A DNA stretch of 64,000 nt from Delphinus delphis (GCF_949987515.2 NC_082697.1:19971730-20035729), one strand, 5' to 3'; shown: positions 1-10,844, counted from the stretch's first letter. Numbers and translations: made by a program. Notes: a model not told the origin generated them from the letters alone.

Positions 1-204
1 TATCCACCAGCCATTTTCCTTCTCCCTTGCTAATAGAACCCAGATTTTGTTCACCCGCATCCTGGTGGTCATGTCCTTCAGGGTAAGCCGGGTATGCTCC
101 TAACCCCAGTCAGTGGCTGATTCCTGTTTTCTCCTTTTGGCCACTTATGATGTGTCCACTCCCTTGCTATCCAATAAGACGTTTTGTCAAGTAGATATAA
201 AGAG
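1..204. other. Unassigned left-edge sequence
   Basis: Non-coding sequence with no recognisable repeat and no convincing exon. It may be the tail of an old repeat that begins outside the window. Confidence 0.4.
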
Positions 205-430
205 TTCAGAGTGAAAAGGAGGAATGTCTGGGCTTAAATATTGGCTCTGCTGCTTACTAGCTAGTGACCCTGCATAGCTACCTAAACTCTCAGAGCCTCT
301 GGTCCTCTTCTGCAAAAAAATGGGGATAATTGTAGAACCTACGTCGAGGGTTGCTTTAAGATCTGAATGAATCAATGCATGGAAGGTCTTAGCTTGTGCC
401 CAGCAGATAAATATTATCATTATTATATTA
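205..430 (+). mobile_element. MIR SINE, sense
   Basis: The order of blocks matches MIR: a 'ctgctgcttactagctagtgac' type core cut by substitutions, a 'ctcagagcctc' block, 'aaaatggggataat', then 'gaatgaatcaatgcatg' and 'gcccagcagataaatatta' at the 3' end. MIR is an ancient mammalian tRNA-derived SINE, inactive for over 100 My. The antisense open frame across it (187-501) is a chance frame. Confidence 0.75.
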
Positions 431-1189
431 TCAAATGATTTCTCATTCCCTGCATTTTCCTGTCTATCTCCAGGAGTGAAGAGGTTTATATCCCCAGGCA
501 AGAGGTATTTAAAGAAAATTAACCAGATTAAAATCTCACACAGTTATTTCAAAACCGTTTACTTGTATCTTAAACAAATAAACGAACAAATTTAAGAAGG
601 CTTTATTCTCTGAAAAATAAGTCACCATTCTAACAGGCTCATTGAACAGATGCCTGACTAGTTCCTTTGAATCCACTGTTTGCCTGATGTGGGTCTGAAC
701 AGTTATGCACATGTGACAGCCACATTAGACTCTGGCATCGGTGGAGAAGGCTTGGTCTGCAGTGGTTTCTCCTCTGGCCACAAACCTAACCTGTGCCCAG
801 TCATGGCCCTTGGGACTTTTGTTGCCCATTAGAATGAGGAGTCTCCTCTTGACCAAAGAACTAAAGGGAATAACTTCATTTTTGGACCATTTATCCTTTA
901 CCCTGGGTGGGTGATGAGACATCTGTCCTCTTAAAAAGATTGTCCTACCCTCTCATTCAATTTAACTTCTAGTAATATAAGACTGTTTCAGACACCACCC
1001 AAATAAAGGGGAAATATTCATGACAGGGTAAATAGGACATCAAGAAATTCTAACCTCTGCTTGTTCAGGCTGTTGCCCTATACTCCAGGAACAGTTTCTA
1101 GAAGAGTTGCAGGTACCTTCCAAGAGTAACTACTTCATCAAGATATTTTAGAAGCATTTCTCAAAAAGGGGATCATTATCTTTATTAGA
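431..1189. other. Unassigned, gene-free stretch
   Basis: AT-rich single-copy-looking sequence. Short open frames are present but have no recognisable domain, no coding-type composition and no repeat match that I can name. Confidence 0.4.
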
Positions 1190-1257
1190 GCCATCTGGAG
1201 GAGGACTCAGGAATCTGAAATTTAACATTATTGTACACTCTCAAGGTTGAAAACCAC
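1190..1257 (+). mobile_element. MER5A-like fragment (hAT-Charlie)
   Basis: Only the terminal part is seen, ending in 'ggttgaaaaccactg', which resembles the MER5A end 'tttgagaaccactg'. A 'catctggaggaggactcagg' block precedes it. Heavily diverged and 5' truncated, so the call is tentative. Confidence 0.45.
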
Positions 1258-1267
1258 TGTTTTAGAA

Positions 1268-1488
1268 CAGGTGGCAAACTGTGGCCCGTGAGTCAAATCC
1301 TGCCAGCTGTCCGTTTTTGTAAATAAAGTTTTATTGGCAAACAGTCACACCCATTTGTTTGCATATTGCTTATGGCTGCTTTCATGCTAAAACAACAGAG
1401 TTGAGCAGTTGTAACAAAAACTTTATGGCCCACAAAACCTAAAATACTTACTATCTGGCCCTTTACAGGAAAAGCTGGCCAATCCCTG
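1268..1488 (+). mobile_element. Non-autonomous hAT-type DNA transposon
   Basis: The ends are imperfect inverted repeats: 'caggtggcaaactgtggccc' on the left and 'gctggccaatccctg' on the right. Internal blocks 'tttgtaaataaagttttatt' and 'ctatctggccctttacagga' are those of a well-known mammalian MER element whose name I cannot fix from memory. A second copy in the opposite orientation lies at 29516-29690. Confidence 0.7.
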
Positions 1489-1633
1489 CTTTCAAGAAAA
1501 GACACTGTGATATTTGCAGTTAAAGTCATAGGAAATAGAAAAATAGTCTAGGTCTATTACTGGTGTATAATGGTGTATTACTTTCCCTCCCTTCATTTTT
1601 TTGTGCATATTATTTTAAATAATAATGTCAGAG

Positions 1634-1677
1634 AGTATATATATATATATGTATACATATATATGTGTACTCATATA

Positions 1678-1760
<83 letters not shown>
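1634..1760. repeat. Compound (TA)n / (AG)n microsatellite
   Basis: An interrupted TA/TG tract runs from about 1637 to 1709 and passes directly into an uninterrupted AG tract of about 26 units (1709-1760). Such a junction usually means two dinucleotide arrays grew from one seed. It is likely length-polymorphic. Confidence 0.95.
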
Positions 1761-1763
<3 letters not shown>

Positions 1764-4280
1764 ATCCACTATGGGCCAGACACTACGCTATGTGTTGAAA
1801 ACACAGTGATCCCTATGGAGCCCCTGTGAGATTTGTAGCTACGACTTATTTTATCAAACCTAAGTTACCATTGATTAAATACATCATTATTTTATGCACT
1901 ATTAAGAAAGAAAAAAAATACCACCAACTAAATCATGGCATAGTGCCTCCTGATGTCTTAGAAATTTTATTTTCTAATTATTAAAAAGCTCTTTTAGATT
2001 TATTTTTATGGCTCTTGGCATACATAAAATAATTATAGGCAATACTACTGGTTAAGAGCTACAGTCTCTGGGGTCTTCTTCCAGATTACTGACCACCCCC
2101 ACTCCACAAGGTACTTGCAGACACTCTCATGATCTTATCAGAAAGTATCAACAAAGAGTTTTCAGACCAAGTTCATGAATGTGAAGGCAATGACAACTAT
2201 GTCCCAACTGTCACCTGGCCAACAGTGTTTATAAGAGGCAGTCAATCATAACCCATTTTCAGATATGGTAAATGGCTGTTAAAATATGTGCAGCATAGGA
2301 TTGATAAGATATGGTTTATTACTTGATGCATAAGAAGTCAAGGGAGAGAGGCTGGGTCCTAGCAAGTATGGCCCCCCAAAGATGGGTTGAGCCAGAAGGC
2401 AGGTGGGTATAGAACTCCTCTGTAACAGAGAGAGCCAGGGATGGCCTATAACTATCCCCCATCCTCACTACATTGTGCCACATGTACTACAATAAGTGGT
2501 CTGTTTCCACTTGAGACTGTGATATCTTTCAGGGCACAGGTGTGACTTCATCGGTCTCTGAGCTCTAAGAGACAAAACAGTGTCTGGGAAATAGCACAGA
2601 GCAGCAGTCCTGGTTCCTGAAATGAGTAAGTGAAGAAACTTACAAAGGTAGACAGAGAGAAGGTGCTTTTCCAGCGGAAGCTCTAGAAAGCAATCCTTAG
2701 AGCCACCACATGTAACCAAGGATGTTTGAGAGTCACAGGTGGGAAGATGCATCCCTCCAGGAGCTTGACCCAGACTGGAGTCTGCTCAAGGGAAGGATGT
2801 GGAGAAATTTCTAAGTAAAGATTTGAGCTTATGGCAAACCGGGGCTGTGTCTGCACCTAGACCTTGGACTCCAACCCTTGAGGAAACCTAAGGGGCTTAC
2901 AGTGGAGTCTCCTGATTTTATCTGTTCAGTGTCACGGAAGCAGCACTTCATGTCAAGGAAGCAGCACTTCATGAGATTCTACTGGGAATGCCAATCACAA
3001 GCCTTACCTTTTCCCTGAATGACCTCAAGAATGGGCATGACCAACACTTCCATTAGTCACAATAGGTACTGGGCCTACTGCCCACAGTACCTTTGGGAGC
3101 CCAGGAAAATGTTATGATCTACATGAAAATCAGGAGGAAAAAAATGAACATAAACCATCCTGTATTATATGTGTCTTTATACCAACACAATAGCAAGATA
3201 TAATTTTCAATTTTTTTTCTAATGGAGAATGGGACCCATGAAGGCATAACTGCCCCAGGTCCATGAAGGTTATAAGGGGGTCCTGAGAGTAGGCATGTGA
3301 CACAGATCATGCCCATCAGAAACTCTCCCCAGAGCCTGACTCTCAGGAGATGAGCTATACTGACAGCAGGGCCAAGAGAAAGACTTGTCTGCCATATTGG
3401 TTTTGGAAATGCACATAAATCAGGAACCCTGGAAGGATGCACAAACTCATACTGTTGTTTACCTCTGAACAGTAGAAAGGAAAATGGGACTGGAGCCTGG
3501 GAAGTTAAGTTGGTTTTGTTTCATTTATTCAACCAAATAAAACAAGAGCAAAATAATAATAATAAAAACTCCACCAAAAGCAAATAGAAAATATAGCAAA
3601 TGAATAACTATTGTTAAAACTGGTTGGGGGAAGATTAATGTTTGATTTATTATTTCTGTGTATGTATATAATATATATAGATATTATATAAATACACATT
3701 TTTATTTTATCAAAAACAATAAATGACTGTCCATTTATCCCTGAACCAACAATCACAGGAACCACTCTGGGCCCTTTTCTTTCTGAGGTTTGGTGGCTTA
3801 ATTTTTCCTTTGAGTCTGCAAACTACTTGTATAATTAGGCTCTTTTCCCATTTCCTTCCACTTAATCAAGATGCTGTTTCTGTTGCTTGTAGTCAAGGAG
3901 TCTTAATCCAATCAAGTGTACTGCCAGATGCTGATGGTAGAGATGAACAATTTTCTAGGGTGGCAGGGGCCCTTTAACTTGGCTCTCATCCAGTCTGGAG
4001 GCCCTTAAAATGTCAGTTACATGTGGCACATATGAGCCTGGATGAACAATGGTCCAGACTTACTGGTCTACCCTGGCATCTTCTCCAGGCTACATACTGA
4101 GCAAAGGGTTGTACAAGCAAAAGGAGCATTCTTGACCAAGGGAACTGGGATCGGGGAATATGAAGGTGCAAGCAAAAGGGACAGGCACACTTGCTAAGTA
4201 ACAGGTGGTTTGATGGTTACTTCTCCAGCATTCCCTGAAAACCCTGAGCATCTTATGATTCAGGTCTGAAAGTAACGAAT
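1761..4280. other. Gene-free stretch, mostly unassigned
   Basis: No gene found. It holds a 21 bp tandem duplication at 2931-2972 and an AT-rich patch at 3535-3720. A possible worn L2-like piece near 2470-2650 cannot be supported well enough to call. Frames of up to 107 codons in this stretch are scattered over both strands and look like chance. Confidence 0.4.
2931..2972. repeat. Tandem duplication, 2 x 21 bp
   Basis: The unit starting 'gtcacggaagcagcac' at 2931-2951 is repeated at 2952-2972 with a single c-to-a difference. The near identity indicates a recent local duplication. Confidence 0.9.
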
Positions 4281-4281
4281 A

Positions 4282-4624
4282 GTGACCACATAATTTATCA
4301 TCCAAATGAGGATACATTTAAGAATGAAAGAGGGGCTTCCCTGGTGGAGCAGTGGTTGAGAATCCGCCTGCCGATGCAGGGGACACGGGTTCGTGCCCTG
4401 GTCCGGGAAGAGCCCACATGCCGCGGAGCGGCTGGGCCCGTGAGCCATGGCCACTGAGCCTCCGTGTCCAGAGCCTGTGCTCTGCAACGGGAGAGGCCAC
4501 AACAGTGAGAGGCCCGCGTGCCGCAAAAAAAAAAAAAAAAGAATGAAAGAGGATACTCTTATAATTACATTGGGACAACAGACATACACGAAAAAGTCCC
4601 AGGCAAATTGAGACATGTGGTCAC
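4282..4624. mobile_element. MITE-like DNA transposon split by a SINE
   Basis: The ends form a perfect 10 bp inverted repeat: 'gtgaccacat' at 4282-4291 and 'atgtggtcac' at 4615-4624. The interior has the 'taatttatcatccaaatgag' and 'gggacaacagacat' blocks of a short palindrome-ended mammalian MER element that I recognise but cannot name with confidence. Removing the CHR SINE at 4334-4538 leaves an element of about 125 bp. Confidence 0.6.
4334..4538 (+). mobile_element. CHR-type SINE, sense, copy 1
   Basis: A tRNA-derived SINE that begins 'ggcttccctggtggagcagt' and ends in a pure A tail. The Pol III A box ('tggagcagtgg') and B box ('ggttcgtgccc') are visible. A 14 bp target duplication 'aagaatgaaagagg' lies at 4320-4333 and 4539-4552. 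It was mobilised in trans by L1 and is inserted in the MITE-like element. Confidence 0.95.
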
Positions 4625-4629
4625 CCAAG

Positions 4630-4740
4630 TTATGAAGCTTAATTATGTACCTTGTCTAAGGTCACACAGCTATTGTTGGCTGAGTTGGGATCTGAGTTGG
4701 GTCCAGCTGGTTTCATCTCTAAGGAGAGAACGTTTCTTGG
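4630..4740 (-). mobile_element. MIR fragment, antisense
   Basis: Contains 'aaggtcacacagctat' followed by 'gagttgggatctgag', the antisense MIR core. Only about half of the element is present and it is well diverged. Confidence 0.55.
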
Positions 4741-4759
4741 GAATTCTGAGAATCCCATG

Positions 4760-5165
4760 TGTTCTGGGCTGAACTGTGTTTCCCTCAAATTCATATGATG
4801 AAGCCCTTGTCCCCAGTACCTGAGACTTTAACCATGTTTGGAGATAAGGGTTAAAGGGGGTGATTAAGTTAAAATGAAGTCTTTACAGTGGGCCTTAATC
4901 CAATCTGACAGGTGTCCTTATAAGAAAGGAAATCTGTACACACAAAGAGACGCAAGGGATGCACTTGCCCAGAGAAAGAGACTACGTGAGGATACAGCCA
5001 GAAGGCACCATCTGCAAACCAGGGAGAGAGGCCTCAGGAGAAACCAAACCTGCAGATACCTTGATCTTAGACTTCTGGACTTCAGAATGGTGAGAAATAA
5101 ATGTCTATTGTTTAAGGCACTCAGTCTGTGGTACTTTGTTGTAGTGGCCTTAACAAACTAATATA
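4760..5165 (+). mobile_element. MLT1 solo LTR (ERVL-MaLR), sense
   Basis: Starts 'tgttctgggctgaactgtgt'. It carries the MLT1 blocks 'ttcatatgatgaagccc', 'ggtgtccttataagaa', 'accttgatcttagacttctg' and 'gagaaataaatgtc' (with the AATAAA polyA signal). It ends near 'aacaaactaatata'. A 5 bp target duplication is visible with one change, 'ccatg' at 4755-4759 and 'ccacg' at 5166-5170. It is a solo LTR with no internal coding sequence. Confidence 0.88.
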
Positions 5166-5170
5166 CCACG

Positions 5171-5984
5171 TATGAGTTGGAAACAAAAAGCAATGCTAGA
5201 GAATCCTCTGGGATTCTAAACTCTTGGCCCTTCATCCTTGCCTGCATCCCTGTGGATCAGCAGTAAAGCCCATTTTACCATAAAGAGTCCTGTGTGCCTG
5301 TATCCTTGGACAGCAAGGGAGGGGGAGTGTGTTCCCCAAATTGTAGCTGTATCAAGGGTCAGAAACATCCAAAGGGACAGGATGGCGGCAGTCCTAAAGA
5401 GGAAAGGGAAGGAGGCTGCGTGGAAAGAAGTACTTAGGGAGTTGGCTTAGCCTGGAGCCGTGCAGCGCCCTCCCCATACCTTCCCTCCCCTGTCACACAC
5501 CCCACCCCCGCAGACATTAAAGTCAGAAGGTCTGTGCTCCATCCCTGCCCCCACCAGACACCAGGGAGATTCAATTACATTTAGAGACACAATGTCTGCC
5601 TCCCCTGGATTAATTTCCGGATCCTGCCAAAGCTCGTCCTTATCTCTTTTTCCTTGCTGAGAGTAAGAACCCTATAAAATCATCTCTATCAGAGACCAAG
5701 AAATGAGCCAGGGCAAGGCAAACACAAGGATCAGGGCCTTGCGTTTCTCTGGGTTCAAAACTTACTTGTCTCCTCACATAGATCTGGGAAGGGCCCAAGC
5801 ATGACAGTTTGCCATTGAGCTCACATACCTCCTTTCTCTCTAAAAGGATCCATTCTGTCAGGGCAGTGGGTAGGAGCTTGACAAACTGCAAGCATGAGTT
5901 ACATAGTAGTATTGGCTCTAAGTCCCCAGAGTGCCAGCCCTGGTGCCATTCTGTTCTCACAGAGCTTTATGAGAACAATAATAG
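5171..5984. other. Unassigned, gene-free stretch
   Basis: No repeat family recognised. A pyrimidine-rich part (5455-5560) follows a short G-rich one. Open frames of 66-106 codons overlap on both strands and show no domain. Confidence 0.4.
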
Positions 5985-6195
5985 TAATTGTAACAGCAAG
6001 AGCTAGCACTTACAGAGTGTTTACAAAGCAACTCCTTCACTTACATGGCCTTATTTAACCCTCACAACAGTCCCATGAGATAGGACTACCTATCTACCCG
6101 TGAGGTAGATGACATTTTTATCCCCATTTGGCAGATAGGTAAACTGTGATTTAGAGAAATTAAACAACTTGGCCACAGTCCTGCAGCTGGCAAGG
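5985..6195 (-). mobile_element. MIR SINE, antisense
   Basis: Antisense MIR order: 'agctagcacttacagag', 'tttaaccctcacaaca', 'tatccccatttggcagat', then 'ttggccacagtcctgcagct'. About 210 bp, nearly full length. Confidence 0.75.
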
Positions 6196-6354
6196 AGAAA
6201 AACATAAATCTCTTTAACACCAATGTATCAGCAATTGTCATAAAAATCAGAGTGCGAGGGACTCCATGGGGTATCAAGTGATGTCCAAATTTTGACTGAT
6301 ACTGTGAGTTAAAAAAATATAAAACATTCATTGAGTAAATCTGTGTAGTCACAA

Positions 6355-6545
6355 TTTTCAGGCATTATTTTATTTAATTTGCACAGTAACCCTGTGACTT
6401 GGGTACTTTTATCATTACTGCCATTTTACAGAAAAAAAAAAAAGAAGTTTGCCAAGGTTCTCCAGCAAAGTGGAAAAGCTCAAATTTGAACCAAGGTACC
6501 CTGAGTTCAGAACTCCCGTTCTAAGCACTACACTCTCTGACCCTT
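6355..6545 (-). mobile_element. MIR SINE, antisense, second copy
   Basis: Has 'gccattttacagaaaa', 'gaagtttgccaaggttctcc' and 'agcactacactctctga' at the end, the antisense MIR order, with a short A insertion. It is separate from the copy about 160 bp to the left. Confidence 0.65.
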
Positions 6546-6599
6546 CCTGTGACTGAAATATTTTGCTGGCTGAGCAGTGAGCTCTGAGTGTGAAGTCAG

Positions 6600-7140
6600 A
6601 GATAGATGATGTGGTATGAGCATAGCTCCAAGTTGTAATGCGTACCCTGGGGTGTAGCTTCAGGGTCTGAGATACCCCAACTCCAATTTAAGAAGTGTGT
6701 CTCCTCAAATTCCCCAAGCAGGCTGGACGGTGTTGGATTTCTTGGTTGTTGTACTGTTTAATGTTCTTTCAAAGTGTGTTAGACCCTATCGCCCGCAATT
6801 ACTCCCAGGTGCAAAATTGTATGCACAAACAGTTACAGCAGCAATTTACTGACTGTGAGCTCAATCAGCCAATTGTGAGCACAATTAGCTGCTCTCTGCT
6901 CATTTGGAAGGAGCCAGGGCGATGATTGCCTCTGCAATTAGCCAGTTGTGGGCAGCTCCATTTGCTCGTACAATTTTGCACCTTCAAACATTGGAATGTG
7001 CAAAAGTGGTGCATGCTTTTTGGGCTCCAAGCATCCAACCTGATGTCCACCTACCAGTCTCTATACTTGTTCATAAGGGCCTGCCTCCTGCTGCAGTTTG
7101 GAGGCTGCAACCTCAGGGAAAGATAAGATACCATGACTGA
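6600..7140. other. Unique block with clustered CAATTA / CAATTG motifs
   Basis: No repeat match. CAATTA occurs at 6796, 6882 and 6935, and CAATTG at 6870. The 18-mer 'caatcagccaattgtgag' (6862-6879) recurs as 'caattagccagttgtggg' (6935-6952), 15 of 18 identical. Such AT cores are typical homeodomain targets, so a conserved non-coding or enhancer element is possible. That is inference only. Short frames here are overlapping and look non-coding. Confidence 0.35.
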
Positions 7141-7844
7141 GATCAAACCTCAAGGAATGCTACATAGCTGAAAAAACAAACCTTTCCATATTTTGACACA
7201 GGAGTGAGGGAAAAGAGATGAGACACTAACTTGGGTTGGCATAGGGAAATGTCTGGTCAGGGTTGGGAAGACCTAAACATTAGTAATTTGGGTCCAAGAG
7301 AGAGCTATCCAAAAATGTATCAGCTCAGAATGGGTAATATTTTGCATTACCAGAAGGACTTGCATTCAAGAGTCTGAAACTACTAGAAACTGGATTGACT
7401 GGGGGAATTAAAATGTCATTTAAGTCACTGGTGCGATCAACAGTTTTTCTCTCCCCTCTTCCTGTTTCCTACTTTAAAAAGTAAAACAAATCCTCCCACT
7501 AAAGTTGGGAATATTTCTGACCACCTGTTCTTACTGAGGGAAACCCAGAAATCCAGAGATTTTTATTGCAGCTGTACACAAAATGAGCTGCACTCTGATT
7601 GGATTTGTTCTAGTTTTCCTTTCACTATGAATTGATTAAAAAGAAAAGTTCACTATACTTTAATCAAGATTTTGCTGCAATGATAGGCTTTTCTACCTAG
7701 AAGCAACACATCTGTAGTTTTGTAGAGGAAATCAAAAAGAAGCGAGACTCACTGTTTGGTTAACCCATCTGTCCTGTGAGCCTTCTGTAACCTGAAGGTT
7801 GCCTGTAAACTCTAATTACTCTTAAACCTACTAGAATAGAGGAG
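7141..7844. other. Unassigned unique sequence
   Basis: No repeat seen. The part at 7440-7760 is not obviously worn repeat and could be conserved non-coding DNA. No coding signal. Confidence 0.35.
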
Positions 7845-8330
7845 CATTTTTCATAACAGCCAAAATGTGGAAACAACCAAAAGGCCCATCAACTGATGAT
7901 GGATAAACAAAATGTGGTATATCCATACAAGAGAATAGTATTCAGCCTTAAAAAGGAATGAAGTACTAATATATCACACAACATGGGTGAACCTTGAAAA
8001 TACTATATTAAGTGAAAGAAGCCAGACGTGAAAGGCTACAGATAGTACAATTCCATTTACATGAACTGTTTGGAAGAAGCAAATCCATAGAGATAGAAAG
8101 TAGATTAGTGGTTGCTACCCTGTAGGAGGTAGGAGGTGGGACTCAGGAGGGATTGCTAATGGATTTGGGGTCTTTTTTGGGGTGATGAAAATGTTCTGGA
8201 ATTAGATAGTGGAATTAGATAGTTGAATAACCTTTTGAATATAGTGTCATCGTGGAATTGCATGTTTAAAGGTTGAATTTTATGGTATGTGAGTTATATC
8301 TCAATTTAATAAACTATTAGAGTAGAGAAA
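7845..8330 (+). mobile_element. Old L1 3' end, sense
   Basis: The sequence 'ataacagccaaaatgtggaa', 'ggcccatcaactgatgatgg', 'gtatatccatacaagagaat' and 'tatatctcaatttaataaa' is the typical end of L1 ORF2 and 3' UTR in old mammalian L1M subfamilies. It is 5' truncated and has no intact frame. A 13 bp tandem repeat of 'ggaattagatagt' sits near 8198-8224. Confidence 0.85.
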
Positions 8331-8479
8331 ATTTTCCACTTGGGAGATTGGGAGTAGGTTGAACAAGTATGAGGACATTCCTGCATTGGCCTGTCAACAG
8401 GCCACTCAGAGAACCCCTGGGGAACAGCCATAGCAGGGAATAAAGAACTTAAAGGTAATTTCTGATGCAGGTCACAAGC

Positions 8480-8590
8480 CAATAATTACTGAACATCTAC
8501 TGTATATGATTATTTAGTAAGCATTGAGAAGAAAGGTTCAATGCCTTTTGATCTAATGGAGGGGCAAGGAGATGGGAATAGATTTCAAAT
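8480..8590 (-). mobile_element. Possible L2 3' fragment, antisense
   Basis: The sequence 'ttactgaacatctactgtat' followed by a 'tctaatggaggggcaaggaga' type block recalls the antisense L2 3' end. Short and diverged. Confidence 0.4.
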
Positions 8591-9060
8591 AAATAAGAAG
8601 TCCACTCCCTGGGTCAATATTTCCAAATTTCCATTCAAAATTTTGAGTTGCATAAGGCAACGTTTTCTTGGAACAGAATGGAAAGCAAAGGTCTGTAAGG
8701 GAATTTTTCTGAGCCACTACATTTTAGCCAGGACCAAGCCAACACAGTAAAGAGGGTGTTTTGGCTCTTTATATTTCTTATATTGAGTATGCTGAACTTT
8801 TTACTCTCCTTTACATGACATGGATTTTAAGTGAAGCAGTTATGCAGACAGTTGGATAAACCAGGAGTCTCAAGTTAAGTATAAAGGGAGGCATTGGTGC
8901 TCTAAATTAACATTCACCTTCCCCTACCTGAATGGTAGCCCAAGGAGCTATAGACACAAAGGGCAATAGTCAAGTGTGAAGCAAATATTGTGCTATTAAG
9001 AGCTAGACAAGTTAATGCCCTCATTCTCCCTCCATCCCATCATTCTGAGACATACTTCTT
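8591..9060. other. Unassigned, gene-free stretch
   Basis: No repeat, exon or RNA gene recognised in this AT-rich interval. Confidence 0.4.
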
Positions 9061-9770
9061 GAAAGTGGTACCTTTGTGCACTGTCATTCATACTTGCATC
9101 TGATACCTGCCATCACCACTCCCCCATCTGGTATTTGGTTGATTATGTGAGAAACACATGAATCCTGATAAGCTTATCTCATCCCCACTGTGCAATCCAT
9201 AATCCCATTGCTTCAATCTCCTAAATTTCTCTCAAACGCTGTGCCACCTTAATCCAGGCCACCACCATCTTGTCCCAGATAACCTCAGAGACCATCTTTT
9301 TTCTGTTGTTTTTTATTTTTATTTATTTATTTATTTTTGGCTGTGTTGGGTCTTCATTTCTGTGCATGGGCTTTCTCTAGTTGCGGCGAGCAGGCGGCCA
9401 CTCTTCATCACGGTGCGTAGGCCTCTCACTGTCGCAGCCTCTCTTGTTGCGGAGCACAGGCTTCAGACGCACAGGCTCAGTAGTTGTGGCTCATGGGCCT
9501 AGTTGCTCCGCGGCATGTGGGATCTTCCCAGACCAGGGCTCGAACCCATGTCCCCTGCATTGGCAGGCAGATTCTCAACCACTGCGCCACCAGGGAAGCC
9601 CCCTCAGAGACCTTCTAACTGGCCTGGTTCCATCCACACTTGCCCCATATCATAACTGATCCAAATTAAAATAATTCATTGGTACCTCGGTTAAAACTCT
9701 TTATTTGATGCCCAATATTCTTAGAATAAAGATTAGAAAGTTTCACGGGGGGTCCTGTTTCAAATGTGAA
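9061..9770 (+). mobile_element. L2 LINE 3' region, sense, split by a SINE
   Basis: The left part (to 9297) has 'aatccaggccaccaccatct'. The right part (from 9617) continues with 'taactggcctggttccatcc' and then 'gatgcccaatattcttagaa'. Together they follow the order of the L2 3' region. The SINE at 9298-9601 interrupts it, so L2 was already in place. Confidence 0.7.
9298..9601 (-). mobile_element. Long CHR-type SINE, antisense
   Basis: Longer CHR relative with the extra 'ggctgtgttgggtcttcatt' and 'ctttctctagttgcggcgag' blocks beside its tail (seen as T-rich with TTTA repeats). It ends 'ccaccagggaagcccc'. Target duplication: 'cctcagagaccatct' (9283-9297) and 'cctcagagaccttct' (9602-9616), one mismatch. 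Inserted into L2. Confidence 0.92.
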
Positions 9771-9949
9771 TGGGACCAGAATGAAAAGTATATCTGAAAT
9801 GTCAGTATAATCCATTTTTCCTCCCCATCCCACTGCTACTGCCTCAGACCAGGCTTTTATCAATATAATATTATTAGAGTGAAATCACATGTGTATGGGG
9901 AGGAGTGGGAAGGCATGTTCTGAAGTTAACATGAAAAATCAATGTGTCA

Positions 9950-10500
9950 GACACAATGATATATGTTTGCCACTCCTCTTTCAATCCCCTCTTCCTGGTT
10001 ACACAGGAAGACTACACTTCCCAGCTCCTCTTAGTGTTAGGTCAGGGCCATATGACTTGGATTGGCCAATGGAGTGTGAGCAGAAGTGATATAAGCCACT
10101 GAGTCTTACATTCAGCTACACATTGGAATCATCTGGGGAAGTTTAAAACATACTGATACATGAATCTCAACCTCCTGAAATTCTGATTTAATTGGGATTG
10201 GGCACAGCCTGAATATTTAAAAAAATTTAAAGTTTCCCTGATGATTCTAAGGTTCAGCAAAGTTTGAGAGCTGAGGTAAGCCATTCCCAGTTCTGGTCCT
10301 TAAAACCATTCCATTTTATCATACCCTTCTTTGGTGACCTCAGAGACAAGCCAACCCAGATACTGGAAGCTGTCAGCCTGAGAATCTGAGCAATGTGTAG
10401 ATATCTCTATTGGACTTGGAATCTGAATAAGAAGGACATCTTTATCATTCTAAAATTAATTTATTATCACAGCATAGCCTTCTGACTAATGCAGTGAAAA
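9950..10500 (+). mobile_element. Old LTR-like repeat split by MER5A
   Basis: The left part contains 'ttggattggccaatggagtg' and 'gcagaagtgatataagcc'. The right part ends 'catagccttctgactaatgc', like the 3' ends of several old mammalian LTRs. MER5A-like sequence at 10105-10275 sits between the halves. I cannot name the family. A MaLR-type LTR is the best guess. Confidence 0.4.
10105..10275 (+). mobile_element. MER5A-like DNA transposon (hAT-Charlie)
   Basis: Worn MER5A order: 'cattggaatcatctggggaa', 'gaaattctgatttaattgg', then 'gatgattctaaggttcagca' and 'agtttgagagctgag'. Non-autonomous, with no coding sequence. Confidence 0.6.
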
Positions 10501-10781
10501 ATCATATAAAGTCAAAATTACTTTCAACATGGCTTTAGGAATTGTCCTCAATGGAGTGGCCAACACAGGCCGTTTTTCCTTCATCATTGAAACAGGTCAC
10601 TGCTTCTCCAGAAAATAGAATTGTTGGCTTACTTTTAAAGGATATAGTTTATAAAAATATGAATTATAAATACTAAAATTACAGTGAGATATTCATAAAG
10701 AATAAAGAAGCAGGCAGAAATTGCAATTCGCTGAAAGAACAGTAAATTCATATTGCCTCTCTCACACTCATTATAGGGCAG

Positions 10782-10844
10782 TGGTTCTCAACCTGGGTTA
10801 TATTATTTAGAAGTATCTTTGGAGTTTTTAAAATACACCCAAGG
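10782..10844 (+). mobile_element. MER5-like 5' fragment interrupted by a SINE
   Basis: Begins 'cagtggttctcaacctgggt' like the hAT-Charlie MER5 group and runs to 'ggagtttttaaaatacaccc', where the CHR SINE is inserted. Sequence past the SINE (11081 on) is too worn to assign. Confidence 0.5.

Noticed and set aside
187..501. 104-codon antisense frame
   Set aside because: It overlaps a sense MIR for most of its length and has no domain.
4334..4538. tRNA-like Pol III A and B boxes in CHR SINEs considered as tRNA genes
   Set aside because: The boxes are those of the SINE head. No complete cloverleaf or mature tRNA 3' end is present.
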